Shown here piece after piece: positions 34,553 through 47,070 of a DNA stretch of 64,000 nt (within the stretch, counting starts at the first letter, position 1; every line of letters starts with the position of its first letter). The notes beneath the pieces are model-generated. The model searched no databases. It was not told where the DNA came from and was given only the letters and a program-made list of their open reading frames with translations. The DNA lies in the NCBI GenBank assembly GCA_025174535.1, contig JALBUN010000049.1, positions 868,001 through 932,000 on the forward strand, written 5' to 3'. The DNA is from Cantharellus purpuraceus (Eukaryota; Basidiomycota; Agaricomycetes; Cantharellales; Hydnaceae). The position numbers were made by a program, and so were the translations under genes.

Positions 34553-36073
34553 AGCTATTTCGCTGGTGTGATGAAATGGGTGGTGGTAAGTCACAACTGC
34601 CGCGAGACCTGCCTCGAGGTTTGCTTCGAGCTATTTATAGTGGCCCTGGCAGTAAGCCCCGGGGAATGTTGACAGGCATGGCCGCCTATTTCGATGATGT
34701 CAATACCTTATCACGCTGTACCTTGTTTCCAGGCTCCAGCTACATGATGGAGTATAGCAAATCCACATAGTCATTGACAAACTTTAGCCACTTGTAATTA
34801 GACCATGTCTTGAAGGAGCAGTCAAATGCGCGTCTAATGCTCTCGGCTATAAACTCCGATGATCAATTTACACTAGACTTGGAACGGTACTATACGTGCA
34901 TACCCCATACTATCCGGGGTTGCCAAGTGATTTGTCCTTGGTCACAATAGAATGCTGGAATCTTAGCAGTTATCGCTTGACCATACCAGTACCTTCCAGC
35001 CACACGAACCCTCTTGGAGCACCGTCGGAACTCAACGTCACGTTCGTCTGTCCCCCAATAACCCACCGCCTGATTTGTCACTACTAATTCGTCATGACAT
35101 CGTCGGGTGATTCTCCACTACACCCCTGGTCACATGGGTTCTCATGCGGGGGTCTTGAGTTCAGAAGGGGAGCATGTGAACCCTTGTCGCTTTGCAGTTG
35201 ACTTGACGGTACGAAGAACCAGAAACCCATCGTTGCGCAATTGCGTAAAGTAGATCGCGCTTTGTATTTTGCTGTCAAGATTGGGGGGAGTTGGCGATAC
35301 CGTATCGCAAGGCCAGGATATAGGCACAATGTAGACAGACTCATTGGTATAACGTTGAAGCTCACTGCAATTAGATGGAAAGCCGCAAGGTGCCGATGGG
35401 AGACGTGAGTTTGACGTGCGACGTCGAAAGTATTGGACGCGGGTACAATCACTGAGGTGCGCATTGCATTAAGCAATGTTCTGGAAGTAAAGACGAGTCG
35501 TACCATGTTACTTGAAACTGGAAAGGTCACTATATAACGACTGGTTTCTTTACCAGATAGACTACTAGTTCGTTACCCTATGTAGCAGCGTGAGAACCGC
35601 TCGTGCAAGATGTGCATCTCCTTTCTTCAGTGCAGCACCTTCTGGCCTAGAGGAATGCGTGTGATAGCAAGTGTTGACACTGCTGGGACTACTTCCTGAA
35701 AGCTGGTCTTTCACAGAAGCGTCGACGATGAAAGACGACAAGACAGTCCAGGAGGTTGGCTGGTCCAGAGATAGTGGATCTATATCTCACAAATCACATT
35801 GTGTCGCAGGTGTGTAATGAGGAGGGTTGAAGGACATGAAGGTATAGTAGGCGCCAGGGAGATGCATGTTGAAGAAACCAGTTGTACCCTGTGTAAGTCT
35901 TGGGGGCGCTTGAACATCTATTTCAAAAGATAAGCTTACCCTCGATATCTCGATATTTTGAGCTTCATGCATTGTTAGATTAAAACTTAGCAGATCGTGA
36001 CGTGCGCGATTGTAAGCTATCTTTCGACTTCTATTTTTGTTTCACGGTTTGTGTAGTAAAATTGCTATCAAAG
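34553..36073. other. Intergenic, no gene recognised
   Basis: Several frames of 60-148 codons exist, the longest at 35084-35530 (minus). None shows a family signature or a convincing splice pattern. The stretch lies upstream of the Cys-rich gene and downstream of ERG2, so it may contain the promoter of the former. Confidence 0.4.
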
Positions 36074-36962
36074 TTAGATTTTACCGATTATCAAGTTCTG
36101 GATCATCTCTCTCGCTGTAATCCTGACTGTGTGGTAAAATGTGGGGAAGTCCAGGGTCGAAAATAACATATCCGCCAGGCCAAATGGTAACATTGGGGGA
36201 ATCCACCCTAGGCTCACATGTAAGTACATTGCAAAAATCGAAAGACGCCGGCCTACCCCTGGCATATTCGAGAGCAAAGCACCCCTCATGCATTTTGTAT
36301 TGCTTAGCGGTACCTCGAGGCAAAACGTGGACTGAGCCTGCAGGATATACCTAAAATGCGTGCCCATTTGACGATTTACCCCGTTCAGATATGATTATAA
36401 ACGTACCTCTTTCTCCAGGGCGCCGGGTAGAAACGCCCATTGCTCGCCAATCAGAATGTTAAAATAATCATCGGCCGTGTGGCGACCAGTATGGCCTTCT
36501 GTGCCCAGTGGCGTGCCAAAGATAATAAGATACTCGGTAATTGAAGCGTGGAGAATCAACATGGCACCCATTGCACCCCCAGCGTTATTGAATACCCAAT
36601 TCTCGGGGGTAGTAGCAGTCTGAAGGACGAGTCGGGGAGCAACATCGGTGGCGGCATATGTTTGAGTCAAGTTGGATATGATGTGAGAAATGATCAGGTC
36701 TGTCGCGTTGCCGTGAGTCGACACCGCATCCTGGGATAACTCATGTAAAAACGTTGGATCGAAAACGTAAAAGCGTTCCTATATAGTGAATGAGAACACA
36801 AGTCAACGAAAGTGTACTCCCACCTACCCGGATCGAATCGAGATAGATGCAAGCTGCGATGGTAAGAAAAAGGAGAGAGCCCCATACAAGAGCCAACCCA
36901 GTATAATCTCGACCAGGTTGTCGCTGCCGTGAAACAATGGGCGTTATATCTCCTTTTGCCAT
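36074..36962 (-). CDS. ERG2: C-8 sterol isomerase Erg2 (sigma-1 receptor family)
   Basis: Erg2 moves the C8-C9 double bond of sterols to C7-C8 in ergosterol synthesis at the ER. There are four exons, about 36962-36828, 36780-36408, 36354-36261 and 36210-36074, coding about 244 residues; family members have about 220. An N-terminal hydrophobic segment (residues 21-40) anchors it. Family boxes are visible: Gly-Ala-Met-Gly-Ala-Met-Leu-Ile-Leu-His-Ala-Ser then Thr-Glu-Tyr near residues 115-130, Gly-His-Thr-Gly-Arg-His, Glu-Tyr-Ala-Arg-Gly, and the C-terminal Ala-Asp-Met-Leu-Phe-Ser-Thr-Leu-Asp-Phe. It is divergent from the WBP11-like gene, with 123 bp between start codons, so they share a promoter region. 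Confidence 0.93.
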
Positions 36963-37085
36963 GCTGCAAGGCGACAGGTGTTTCTATTCGAGCTTATAGG
37001 AAAATTAAATCGCTCATGGTGCGACGGTGAAGTGCACCGGCGCCTGTCCCAATTTAGACATGACACTAGTGTCGCGTAACGGTCA

Positions 37086-38926
37086 ATGGCGAAGGGCAAG
37101 AGCCTCAATCCAGCTGACGCACAACGTAAGTCACTTTGATATTTCTGTGTTCCTCTCATCTTTGTTTCAGGTAAGGCAGAACGAAAGAAAGAGCTCAAGA
37201 AGGTAGGTTATTGTTATTTGCAAGGAGGTGAATGCGCTTCACACCAACAATATTCCCAGAACAAGACAGAACGACAGAAGACCCGCGACTTTGCACTCGT
37301 AAAGAAGGACACGACTGGTAAGCCTCGAACAGAGTCACACTTCTGCAACTTACAAAGTAGCACTCATAACTTTTTTGACTACAGATATCGAAGACGAAAT
37401 CCAGCGTCTTGAAAAAGCAGGCAAGTATGGTACATCCTAAGATAATAATCCATTATGCTTATTTGTCTTCAGAAACCGATGGGGTGATCTCTGTTCCCCA
37501 AAAAAACCAACTCTCGTCGCTTCGAACGGAACTGGTTCGGATTAACAAGAAGAAAGGGGAGTATGTTGCTGAGCATCCAGAGCACCAGAAACTCGTATTC
37601 CGTGCACGTTACAAGAAAGCTGAACAGGAAACGGAGGGGAAGGAGGGAGAGAATAAGAAGAAAGAGCGTAAGGTTTTTAATAAAAATGGCATTCCCAGAC
37701 ACCCCGAACGGAGCGTTTACTATGACCCCGTAATGAACCCCTTTGGTGTCCCTCCCCCTGGGATGCCATACTTGGAGCGACGTGAGTGCCACATTGACTC
37801 CTTAGATTTGCAACGTTTACCAGGTCGCAGTCTTACGAGCGGATGAAGTGGACAGCCAGGCAGAAGATGGGAGTGACGAAGATGAAGGTGAGCCCTGGTG
37901 GATGGGGAAGCGTACTGGAACAATTATATGACCGATATGTTTGGGTGGTTCAGATGATGAGATCCCAATGCCCCCTGGTCCTCCTCCTGCTGGGCCCATT
38001 AACGATACAGAAGGGGAATCGGATGATGATATTCCAATGCCAGAAGGCCCCCCTCTGTCTACACGTCAGTTTCCTTGTTATTCTTCCGTTTAACCGAAAT
38101 TCATCACCCACGCCACGCAGTGCCTCCTTTACCGCCACTTTCGCCATCACTACCTCCACTTCCTGCTGCATCTCTTCCTCAGCCATCTACATATAATCTC
38201 CCTCCTGGTGTTTCACGGCTACCTCCACCCGCTCCACCATATTTCCCTGCCTGTCCCCCTATGGGATTTCCCTCTTTTCCTCCAAATCCATCTACATATC
38301 CTCCTTCAGGTTTCCCTATACCACCCCCTCCACCTGGATTTGATCGCCATCCCCCAGGACAGACATTTCACTCCCCATCCTCACGTCTTCAATCTCATGG
38401 GTCAATGCAGGACCCTCTCACTTCTGTCCCACATCAGACCTTCCAAGCCTTCCGTGCAGATCACACAGCCCTGACACACCCACTTCCCGACAAGCCGATA
38501 CTAGACGCGATGGCTGATGAAAGTCCATCAGCCACAGGTCGCACTCAGCCTGCATCGTCTGCCGAAACCGGGACTATTTCTGCCCCTGCGCAGCTGCGAG
38601 ACTTGAAAAAGGAAAGCACGGCATTCGTGCCCTCATCTCTCAAGCGGAAAAAGACTGGAGGTGCTACGAAGACCTCTGGGAAGTCATCTGCCAGTCGCAT
38701 CAATGCTGCCCCGGAAGCGAGTTATGGCGACAACAACGGCGAGTCTGAGGCAGCCCGACCTGACCTACTCGGGGCTTTAAGGACCAAACTTCCTGCACCC
38801 ATCACCAAAACAAAGGCAGACGAAGCAGCGCCCAAAAAACGGAAATTGGAACCCCCAGAAATCAAAAAGGGCATGGACGATTATGAGAAATTCATGGAGG
38901 AGATCGGTGATATACTAGGAACTTGA
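37086..38926 (+). CDS. WBP11/NpwBP-like splicing factor
   Basis: Homologues are nuclear proteins of the spliceosome that bind WW-domain partners through proline runs. The N-terminus has the family pattern: Lys-Ser-Leu-Asn-Pro-Ala-Asp-Ala, a short intron, then Arg-Lys-Lys-Glu-Leu-Lys-Lys and Asn-Lys-Thr-Glu-Arg-Gln. A basic coiled coil follows (37480-37680) and the box Asn-Pro-Phe-Gly-Val-Pro-Pro-Pro-Gly near 37733. Acidic exons and a long proline-rich region (38110-38350) come next. The C-terminal Asp-Asp-Tyr-Glu-Lys-Phe-Met-Glu-Glu near 38877 is typical. About seven exons are likely. The start at 37086 fits the conserved N-terminus. Confidence 0.88.
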
Positions 38927-39077
38927 CTTCAATTATATATTTATGTATACTACCCGCTTCAATGCAAGTATATATCGGATTACATAAGGCCTAGAGTCAG
39001 CCTCCGACCCCTCTGTCGGTGGCGCGTCGACTCTCGTCTTCAAACTGCTCTTTGCTATTTGGCACAGCCGGCTTTAC

Positions 39078-41158
39078 ATGCCGTCAGCAATAGCTAACGT
39101 ACCGTTACTGAACTCAAGTCCCAACTCCAAGCGTGGCGTGAAGATGTCTTCTTCGACTCAGTCTCTCAACCATCTGCTGAATTTCACACTGCCGCCCAGA
39201 CAATCCCCCGTGAGTGCCCCTAGGCGGAATAACAGACGTGCAAGTGGGAACACTGCATATGGTGTCCGGAGCACAGAGAGTGAGCAGCCATCATAGATGA
39301 GCGATGACCTCATTCCGACCTGGGGCTGCCGTTTTGCGCAGGGTTTGTGAACGCCCAATATCGCTTTGTGATGAAGCCTTCTGGGGACTATACTGTTCAT
39401 TTTGCTGATCCAGATATGTGAGCTTATATCAATATTTGGGTGCTGCGACTCTTATCTCTGTTCTATAGCTTCTTCCATTGGCACGATATCTTGCAAGTTA
39501 TTGTTCCTCGCACTTCAGCAGGTGCTATTGCAGGATTACAGAGAGATGAAGAAGGTCTAACGACATGCCCAATTTGCCTTTCGCCGCCGACGGCGGCCAG
39601 GATGACACGATGTGGACATGTGAGTGCTTTCGACAAGTTGCCTACATTGATCCCTGCTCAATTGAACCAAATCCAACAGGTGTTCTGTCTCCCGTGCATT
39701 TTGCACTACCTGAACACATCAGATGTCGAGAATTGGATTCGCTGTCCAATCTGCTTTGACTCCGTAAACGAGAAGCAATTGAAGAGTGTCAAATGGTTTG
39801 ATGGCCCTCCAACCGTTTCAGTGGCAGCGGAGGATTCATCGAGTGGGGTGAAGCCAATACCAGACCTCCCCTCGTCCAAGACACGCAAGACATTACAAAT
39901 GCGTCTAATGCAACGCCCCCAGATCACTACACTTGCTCTTCCGCGGTCATCAACTTGGCTTTCAGATCTTCTTTCTCCACATCAAGCCCCGCTTCATTTT
40001 CTTCCCGATGTGTATGCCTTCTCCAAGTTTATGCTCGCTACTCCATCATATATCATCGCTGGTCTAGCCAATGATCTCGATGAACTTCAGGCCGAACGGC
40101 AAATTCTGCAAAGCATGAATGACGAGCTCAGTATCATCTTCATAGAGGCTGCTGAAAAAAAAGTGCACTCACAGAAAGAGGAGGCTCAAGCAATGGACAC
40201 AGAGCCACTCCGGCGCACTGTAGACAAGGCAGAGCGAGAACTGGTCGAAATCCAGCATCGAGAGGCTAGGACAACCGCGGCAATAGCCAAAAAAGCAGAG
40301 GCTTTACGGTCACCAGAAGATGATGCTCCTCAGGAGTTGTTATCGGTCAAATTCATGGGTTCTCAAACAAACTCTAGAGACAGTGGTCATCAGTCGTCTA
40401 AACCACGTCGTAATGTCAATCCTCCACCACCATTTACGTCAACATATTTTTACTACCAGTCGGCTTCTGGAAGTCCAATTTTTCTTCACCCACTTGACAT
40501 CCGCATTCTCCTTTCCCATTTCAGCAACTACGCATCTTTCCCAAATGACATCAATGTTGGAATAGAAGGTGTCTCAGAAGGTGCTGTGGACGATGATTTG
40601 CGGAAACGATGCAAGTACCTTGCATTGCCAGATGGCGCAGACGTTGTATTTGTCGAAGCTGACCTTGAATCCGTTGTTGGAGCGGATACATTAAAAAATT
40701 TTGAAGGCGCACTGAAAACACGTAGGGCCAAGCGAAGGGAGAGAGCGAGGAAAGATGATCGGGCGAAATGGCGAGCGGAGGAAAAAGAGAAGGAGAGGGT
40801 CTATGGTAATGCACTGCAATGGGGCGAACTGGGTAGCTTTCGCTCGTCTCATCACATGCCGGATGATTGGTCGACTGCACAGCTTGATGCAGAAACGGGA
40901 CCGCAAGCTGAGGCTGCATTTCCAACACAGCAGCCTACAGGGGCGTGGGGCTCTCGAAGTTTTGCCTCTGCACTACATTCATCGCCGACTGCTCGACCTC
41001 CGCCGCGGGCCAGGAAAGGGGAGGAAGAGAGGCATGATGAGTGGGATTTGGACGTCGCTTGGCATGAGATGGAGCAACGGGATGGACGCCGGAAGCAGGG
41101 ACGAAGCCGGAAGATGGTAATTCTAGGAGGTGGCCCTAGTGGGACACGGCGTCGGTAG
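39078..41158 (+). CDS. RING-finger protein, RNF10/Mag2 family
   Basis: The family includes human RNF10 and yeast Mag2, E3 ubiquitin ligases linked to ubiquitination of small ribosomal subunit proteins in stalled translation. The N-terminus has Leu-Asn-His-Leu-Leu-Asn-Phe, a family hallmark. Next comes a block with Tyr-Arg-Phe-Val and Phe-His-Trp-His-Asp-Ile. The RING starts Cys-Pro-Ile-Cys near 39566, has Cys-Gly-His-Val at a GT-AG intron (39619-39679), continues Phe-Cys-Leu-Pro-Cys and ends Arg-Cys-Pro-Ile-Cys near 39748. A long helical linker and an acidic/basic tail follow. Stop at 41156. The gene starts 151 bp after the WBP11-like gene on the same strand. Confidence 0.9.
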
Positions 41159-41405
41159 CTTTTAAGGTGTGACTGTTGCACTTTGTTTTCTGTGAATATT
41201 TTGCTGCAGTTTTGGACAGATGAGTCCTCAAATTCATGGAAAATATAGAAATGGTTGTTCATGTGATGGTTTTCTTGCTTCCTAGTAAACACTTTTACGT
41301 TATAAGACGAATGAAGTATCAATGAAGAATTATGCGGGGGCTGCGTCAGTCGAGTGACATGTAAACCACCATTTCTAGCCCGCTGAATACACAGAGTAGA
41401 TGTAT

Positions 41406-42071
41406 CTAGGGTGAAGTGAAGAACGTTTTTAGCCAAAGTGCATCCTTCTCCATCTCTTCGAGCGTCCTTGGCTCTCGATCTACATCCGCATCGACCTTGA
41501 TGCTTTCAATATCTCGAGTCCACAGGTGATGTGGAAGCTCTTTCTCTGACTCCTCTATGGCGGAATAAATGTCGTCATTGGCGCCTTCGAACCTATCGCC
41601 TTGAAAACGTCTGGGAAGGAGATGCACATGTACATGTGGTATCGACTGCCCTGCAGCATTTCCATCCTGGTAACTGCATCAGTCACATCTTTTCAACACG
41701 AAATTTAGGGGTGAGGAACTTGTAAGGCGATGGTTAATGAATCTGCCTTGTAAGCAGTTTCCACAGCTTTTCCGACTTTCTGGACCGCTGAAAACAGAGA
41801 AGAGACTTCATCCTGAGTCAGATCTGCAAGCCTGACTGCAGGTCGCGTTGGTATCACGAGAACATCTGTCTAAAATTCTGAGCTTAGTCCGGCATCATCA
41901 TCAATCCCTGCCGTGCTTACGTCCTGGCAATATTGGTTTGAGATTCACAATAGCAGCCGATAGAGAGGACCTGTAAAATGCTACCAAATACTAGATAACC
42001 AAGTGAATAGTTTATACTGATGACCGACCTTGTCGAGTGACGTCGATCGTTGAAAACAGTAAAGGGCCCAT
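41406..42071 (-). CDS. HIT-family dinucleoside triphosphate hydrolase (Fhit/Hnt2-like)
   Basis: Hydrolyses Ap3A-type dinucleotides to AMP and ADP. The start ATG 42071 gives Leu-Phe-Ser-Thr-Ile-Asp-Val-Thr-Arg-Gln, matching the Fhit N-terminus. Short introns follow, then Ile-Val-Asn-Leu-Lys-Pro-Ile-Leu-Pro-Gly near 41965 and Val-Leu-Val-Ile-Pro-Thr-Arg near 41860. The catalytic box Gln-Ser-Ile-Pro-His-Val-His-Val-His-Leu-Leu-Pro-Arg lies near 41615-41655. The C-terminal extension ends at 41406. It is convergent with the RING gene, 247 bp apart. Confidence 0.9.
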
Positions 42072-43857
42072 GCTGGTGAGGTAATAACGCGTACGGTCAC
42101 ACTGTCACACAGCATCATATGTGACCAATCATCAGCGCGTCACCAAAAATTAATACTTTGCCTCGACGCTTCACCAATATAGATGTTCACCATGGAGTAT
42201 TCAATAAAGTTGCTCATATATCGGCATGTCTTTTCTCAGTCTTGTTATAATGTCAACTGTTCTGTTTAATCCTCGTTGCTCATCGATGCCTGTGCTTTGC
42301 TTGCTCTGATATCTGGCATCCACGATATCCCCCATCTCTGAATCTCATCTTTCACTCCCCTTGGTTTTCACAAACGCGTCCGATCACATATTTGGCGGGG
42401 CATGGTGTCTGTAGCATCTTCATCTGCAAATCCATGCAATCAGAGAAATCAGAAAACATAAGGGCTCTGTTCCTCAAACATCAGACCTCAGTTCCTTGAG
42501 TCCACTTGAAACGAGGGGCGCGGGCTATATCCAGGAAGGCGAGTCTTCTCGGATCCTAACCAGCGTGACTCCCTGGTAGAGCTTCTTTGGGAATGAGCTT
42601 CCCCTTCCTCATAGACCCTGATGTTTCAGCCAATTTTGGCTGTTAATTATTTTATATATCAGCTCGAAACTTTGTTGAAGGGTTCAAAGCAGCCGAGCGT
42701 ACGGGACAGAGGACTGGAATGCATATCGGATCATCTTTCTCAAAATGGCGGTAAGGATAAGGTCAACACGTCTTCAGAGCTCCAGTGTGGACTCCGAGTC
42801 CGAGTCCGGATTGCGAAACTTCACTTCACAGTGGATCACATCAGGGAACAGCCATGTGGACAAGTATTTGATGGAAATCCTGAATGCTTTGGGCGGACCG
42901 GGACAAGGACCTGCAAAGGCGGATCTGAGATGACATGTCAAATGCATACGTTGAACAGTTCCAGGCACACCGCCAAATTTGAACACCTGAGCTCTGCTCA
43001 AATTCCCAATAATAGTCACATCAATGCTTCAATATAAGTAAGAGATATATGCATATATCCCTTACTTTCTTATATCATGTGGTTAGAGCGGTAATCAAGA
43101 AGATTCTCAGTGACTTGCGCTAGGCGTCACATGGGAGGCACGAGTGATACCTCGGGAATCCCCATACTTGTATCTAGTCCAGTAGTCATCCTCGGGGTCT
43201 CAGCCACCGTGATGTTTCGTATCTTGACCTAATGGTAGGCTCTCACCACCCTTCCCTTCTACACCTACCTCAGAATCGGCATCCCCGAGCCTCTCGGACC
43301 TCGGATTTAGTTGCACACTCCAAATTAGGTGGAGACAGTTTATAGCAGCTGACCCAGGGTTCGCGAGTAAGGCTTTGGTCTATGTCGTGCAATGCGAGGA
43401 ATGACGGTAGATAGAAATGGAACGTCGCCGTAGAAGGTTCAGAAGAGGAAGAGGACGAGCACATGTGAGTGGATGATTGATTCCATCGCTGTGGATGATG
43501 ACACATCTAGATCTTCCACATAACTTGCCAAGGCGCTCAGACGCCACTATCTGTTTGACCCTGGCATACAAATCAAAGTTCAGGATCGCTATTAACTTGA
43601 CCACGGCCAATAACCCTTCATCCTTGAATATATCCGTGGCCTTGTCATGTGGGCGCCAACGCTGTTACAGTCAGGATGGATGGACGTGCAACCCATACCC
43701 CAAATGACAATGACTTCTGGCAAGCCTATTTTCTCAAAGGTGCCCAAAGGCAGGTAGCGCCGTGGTACGAGTCGGTGACGCATTGTTCCCTATCATACAC
43801 ACTATATACAGTTGGCTCGTCCGTCTCGGGCTTCAAAGACTTCACCCATGTTGGTCT
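42072..43857. other. Intergenic, 1.8 kb, no supported gene
   Basis: Overlapping frames near 42621-43037 have plausible composition (a short Ser-Glu repeat near 42785) but no start context, introns or family match. The rest shows nothing recognisable on either strand. Confidence 0.4.
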
Positions 43858-45048
43858 TCAAGTAATAACGCACGATGAACCCTTCATTTTTTCATAGGGA
43901 TCCTGTGACATGGCTGTCGTTTCTTCCTGAGGCGCTGCTGTTACCTGGGGCTCGTCACCATCGCCATGCCCCCCGACCTCAGTAGCAGTCTTCTGGTCCT
44001 CTGGGGAGCTCGTTCGTTCGAGTTCAGCAGCGTCAATCTCTTCTACAATAATCTCTGTCCCTTCTACAGGTTGTTCTGGCAATGCGTTCAAGATTCTAAC
44101 AAGTGCTAGGCTTGCCAAGCGCAACAGGGCATCAGCGTGCGGGATACCCTGAGATTTCGCAAACTTTGAGACGCCAGTGATTACCACGGGATGCTTCAAT
44201 GCCTTGTCCAAAATGACGATAACATCGCGACCGTTACGTGAAACTATTAGAAACAATGATGTATCAGATGCTTTGGGACATGCGAAAACTTGAAGTTATC
44301 CAATTTGACATATGTCAAATCTTTAGTCGCTTACCTGACTGACGAATCTTTGGTCCATATTCAACATTCATGTGTCGAAAATGAGCTTGTGCCCTCTCAA
44401 GGGAGCTGGATACTACGAGAATGGCATTCTCCCTGACACGCATAAGTGGAAGCCGCACGGTACGATAGTCAAGTACCGTAACCTACCCAGCAGCTTTCAG
44501 AACCTCTGCCACCTTTCCCGTATCGATATTTCCGGCCTTTAGCTTCCCATCGATTATAATTACGATATCCCGACTACTTGAAGACACAGCAACACGGAGT
44601 TCCTCCGCAGCTTCCGTCAGATTGGCCTTTTCTTTCTTGAACTGCGTTCCAACCTTCGTCCCAGGTACCAAAGCTTCCCCCATTAACCTGGACCAGAATT
44701 TGGATGTCTTTTTGGGGTTCAAATGTGACACATTTTCTTACTCACCACACCGGAGAGAGCCCCACCCAAGTTTGAGCATATGCGCCTACAGCAGTTGAGG
44801 TGAAAAGATAATACAGAGTAGATGGGAAGAAGATACGAACTGAAAAAGTGGCAGATGGCATTCTTGTTCTGTTTCGAAAGGGCTCGCCCTAGAAAACCCG
44901 AACGTCTGTGGCTGCTGGAAGTAGTCAGTGGTGAGTTGTGAGAAGATGTAGGAATTCTATCTGGATACCGAGATGCCGCCACATCGATCTCTGTGATTTG
45001 CTTGTTGTGATCTAGATGGTCAGAGGCGTTGTCCTTGTGGTTTGACAT
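43858..45048 (-). CDS. Unknown protein with two related repeats and a CaaX box
   Basis: A minus-strand gene of about five exons, start ATG 45048, stop 43858. The N-terminus is polar and Ser-rich. Two related segments occur: Arg-Asp-Ile-Val-Ile-Ile-Ile-Asp near 44570 and Arg-Asp-Val-Ile-Val-Ile-Leu-Asp near 44220, each followed by a Lys-rich helix. The tail is acidic. The last four residues are Cys-Val-Ile-Thr, a CaaX box, after Lys-Met-Lys-Gly-Ser-Ser, so farnesylation and membrane attachment are likely. I do not recognise the family. The exon joins at 44719-44731 and 44310-44460 are by eye. It lies 130 bp upstream of nothing on its own strand except the Gos1 gene. Confidence 0.6.
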
Positions 45049-45178
45049 AGTAGCAGGTCGTGTTTAATTGCCACTCAACTCTTGTGACGTCACAGCAGCA
45101 GCAGCAGCGCGGCAGGCCTTTGTTTCTACAACCACGATTCGCTTTGCAAAAGAGCAAACCGGTATGCATACGGAAAGA

Positions 45179-46133
45179 CTAACGCGACAGATAACTTAAT
45201 AAGAACACAATGCAAAGTCCTATAATGCAACCGAGAATAACTGTGTCTCGTCGTCGTCTGCTCTTGATCATCGACAGGAGCGAGTCAACACCAGGAAGTG
45301 TATCTGAAACATTAAATACAGAATGAGGAGGGATTGTGAAGGTAAATCCACCCAATGACTTACTAAGAACTCCACTCATCCGTGCGTTGATGGACGCTAA
45401 GGATGACCGTTGTCTGGAGAATTCATCACGGGTAGCGTACGCTTGCCTACAGAAGATTTCAGCACCTATACAGACAATCTATAACTTGGTCAAATATGTA
45501 CCCAAGTAGGTCATCTGTCATTTGGTGGGAACTGTCTATGCGACCCCGCTCAGCCAGCAGCGAATCTGCAGCTGAAGAACGGTGATAAGCACTGAAGTAA
45601 TAACGAATGTAAGACGAGTAGTGCATGTGAAAGGAGACTACTACGTACTCAATATCATTGCGAACACTTGCCAAAAGGTTGGCCCTCTCCATAGCGGTTT
45701 GCACATTAGTCTATTTCATGGTAATTGGGAACAATGAAAAACTCAGCGATCAAACCTCACACCTTTGTCCTTGTAAAGTCTCTATTATAATCTCTCAAGA
45801 CATCGCGATGCCGTTGCACACTGTGCTGCAGGGCTTGTGATGGTGGACTATCTGCATCATTGAGTAAGGCAGACATCCCTTCATTGATTTCGTTCAGCTG
45901 CAGTATAAGTCAGTCGAGACATATGCTCAGGATTACATGTCGCTCTCTCCCACCTTCTCCAGCAGGTCCTCGATTTCAACTTGCAGGTCTTGCCATCGTT
46001 CTGTGGAACCTCCGGACTCAATGTCATTCCCATCCGTGGCCACGGTTGTCACGACGCGAGAGTATGCTGTTAATTTGGAGTCTAAGAGAAACTCTAGTGT
46101 TCTAGCTTGCCGACGAAGGGAGTCGTAGTCCAT
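45179..46133 (-). CDS. GOS1: Golgi SNARE Gos1 (GOSR1/GS28)
   Basis: A Qb-SNARE acting in intra-Golgi and ER-Golgi vesicle fusion. The chosen start ATG 46133 gives Met-Asp-Tyr-Asp-Ser-Leu-Arg-Arg-Gln-Ala-Arg-Thr-Leu-Glu, the family N-terminus. The helical Habc-like region follows across short introns. A SNARE-type segment comes next, then Asp-Thr-Leu-Pro-Gly-Val-Asp-Ser-Leu-Leu near 45283 and basic Lys-Ser-Arg-Arg-Arg-Arg-Asp. A C-terminal transmembrane helix ends two residues before the stop at 45179, as in tail-anchored SNAREs. The frame stays open upstream to an ATG at 46325, so an N-terminal extension of 64 residues is possible. Confidence 0.9.
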
Positions 46134-47070
46134 TTGGTTCTGCCGCCCAGGAATGGACGAATGTGGGCGTCCGGCTGCCCTTTCATTTCTCACCTGGACT
46201 CCCGGCATGCCACCGCCGACTTCAACTTGCTTATTCTGATCATGTAGCGTAAGATTAGCGGGATTCCTTTCCAGCACGCGGTATAAGCGACTCATCTCCA
46301 AGTCATACTTAGTCTTCCAACCCATGCTCTGGAAGTGACATGAGGCGCCGGTCTACATATACACTCGGAATTAATATTCACCTCTCAAAGTACCGGCCAG
46401 ACGCGCGCTACATGATAATGGCCCAGCGCTAAGTATTTTGATTCAAGGAACTTGGGTCTAAATTGCCCTTGACTGGCCATCATGCATCAATGCATCATGC
46501 CTGGATCCATAAACGCGAGCAAGTAGCTAACCTAAAGGTCGTCGCAGAGATCATCAGTAAGCAGTTGATGTGCTGTGTCACACGCGTTGATGAGATGACT
46601 ATACTATACATTGCTTGAGTCTGAGACGATAGTGCACGTTGTACCAATCTGATGCACATCAAGCGCCTCAGGTCTGAATATCTTATTTGTGTACCTCGAA
46701 CCCTTGTCGCAGTTGGCGTCTTTGTGGAGAGCTCCCTGCTCCGCCATATAAGCACTTACTCAGCAGAAGTTGCGACTGTGTCTCCTCAGGCTTCTCACGG
46801 CTCAAGCCTATCCCCCCGTCTGATACCCTCAGAGAAGAGTCAGGTAATGCATCAGACTTCTGTCGGCGGATGCAGCCACCGCCAATAGTGGTCGGCAATG
46901 AAACTCTTTTGGTGAACGCTTCTTCAATGCATTTGTCTTGGAACTTCCCGACCCTTTCCCACGGAGCATATAATCGACCAATTACTTCTGTTATTCACGC
47001 TAGAAGTCGATTGACCACATGATATCTGACTATTTGATCATTCATTATGTCGTGTGGGATCTTTAGCTAC
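46134..47070. other. Upstream region of Gos1; no further gene recognised
   Basis: The first ~190 bp are open in the Gos1 frame. The rest contains only short frames without family signatures. Confidence 0.4.

Noticed and set aside
35084..35530. 148-codon frame on the minus strand
   Set aside because: Composition and lack of any domain, intron or neighbour context suggest a chance frame.
42621..43037. Possible gene on the plus strand
   Set aside because: Open for 138 codons, but no start context, no introns that extend it and no family pattern; an overlapping frame is equally plausible.
43075..43160. tRNA-like stretch with TGGTTAGAGC
   Set aside because: Looks like a tRNA D-arm, but no matching B box, acceptor stem or anticodon arm can be folded nearby.
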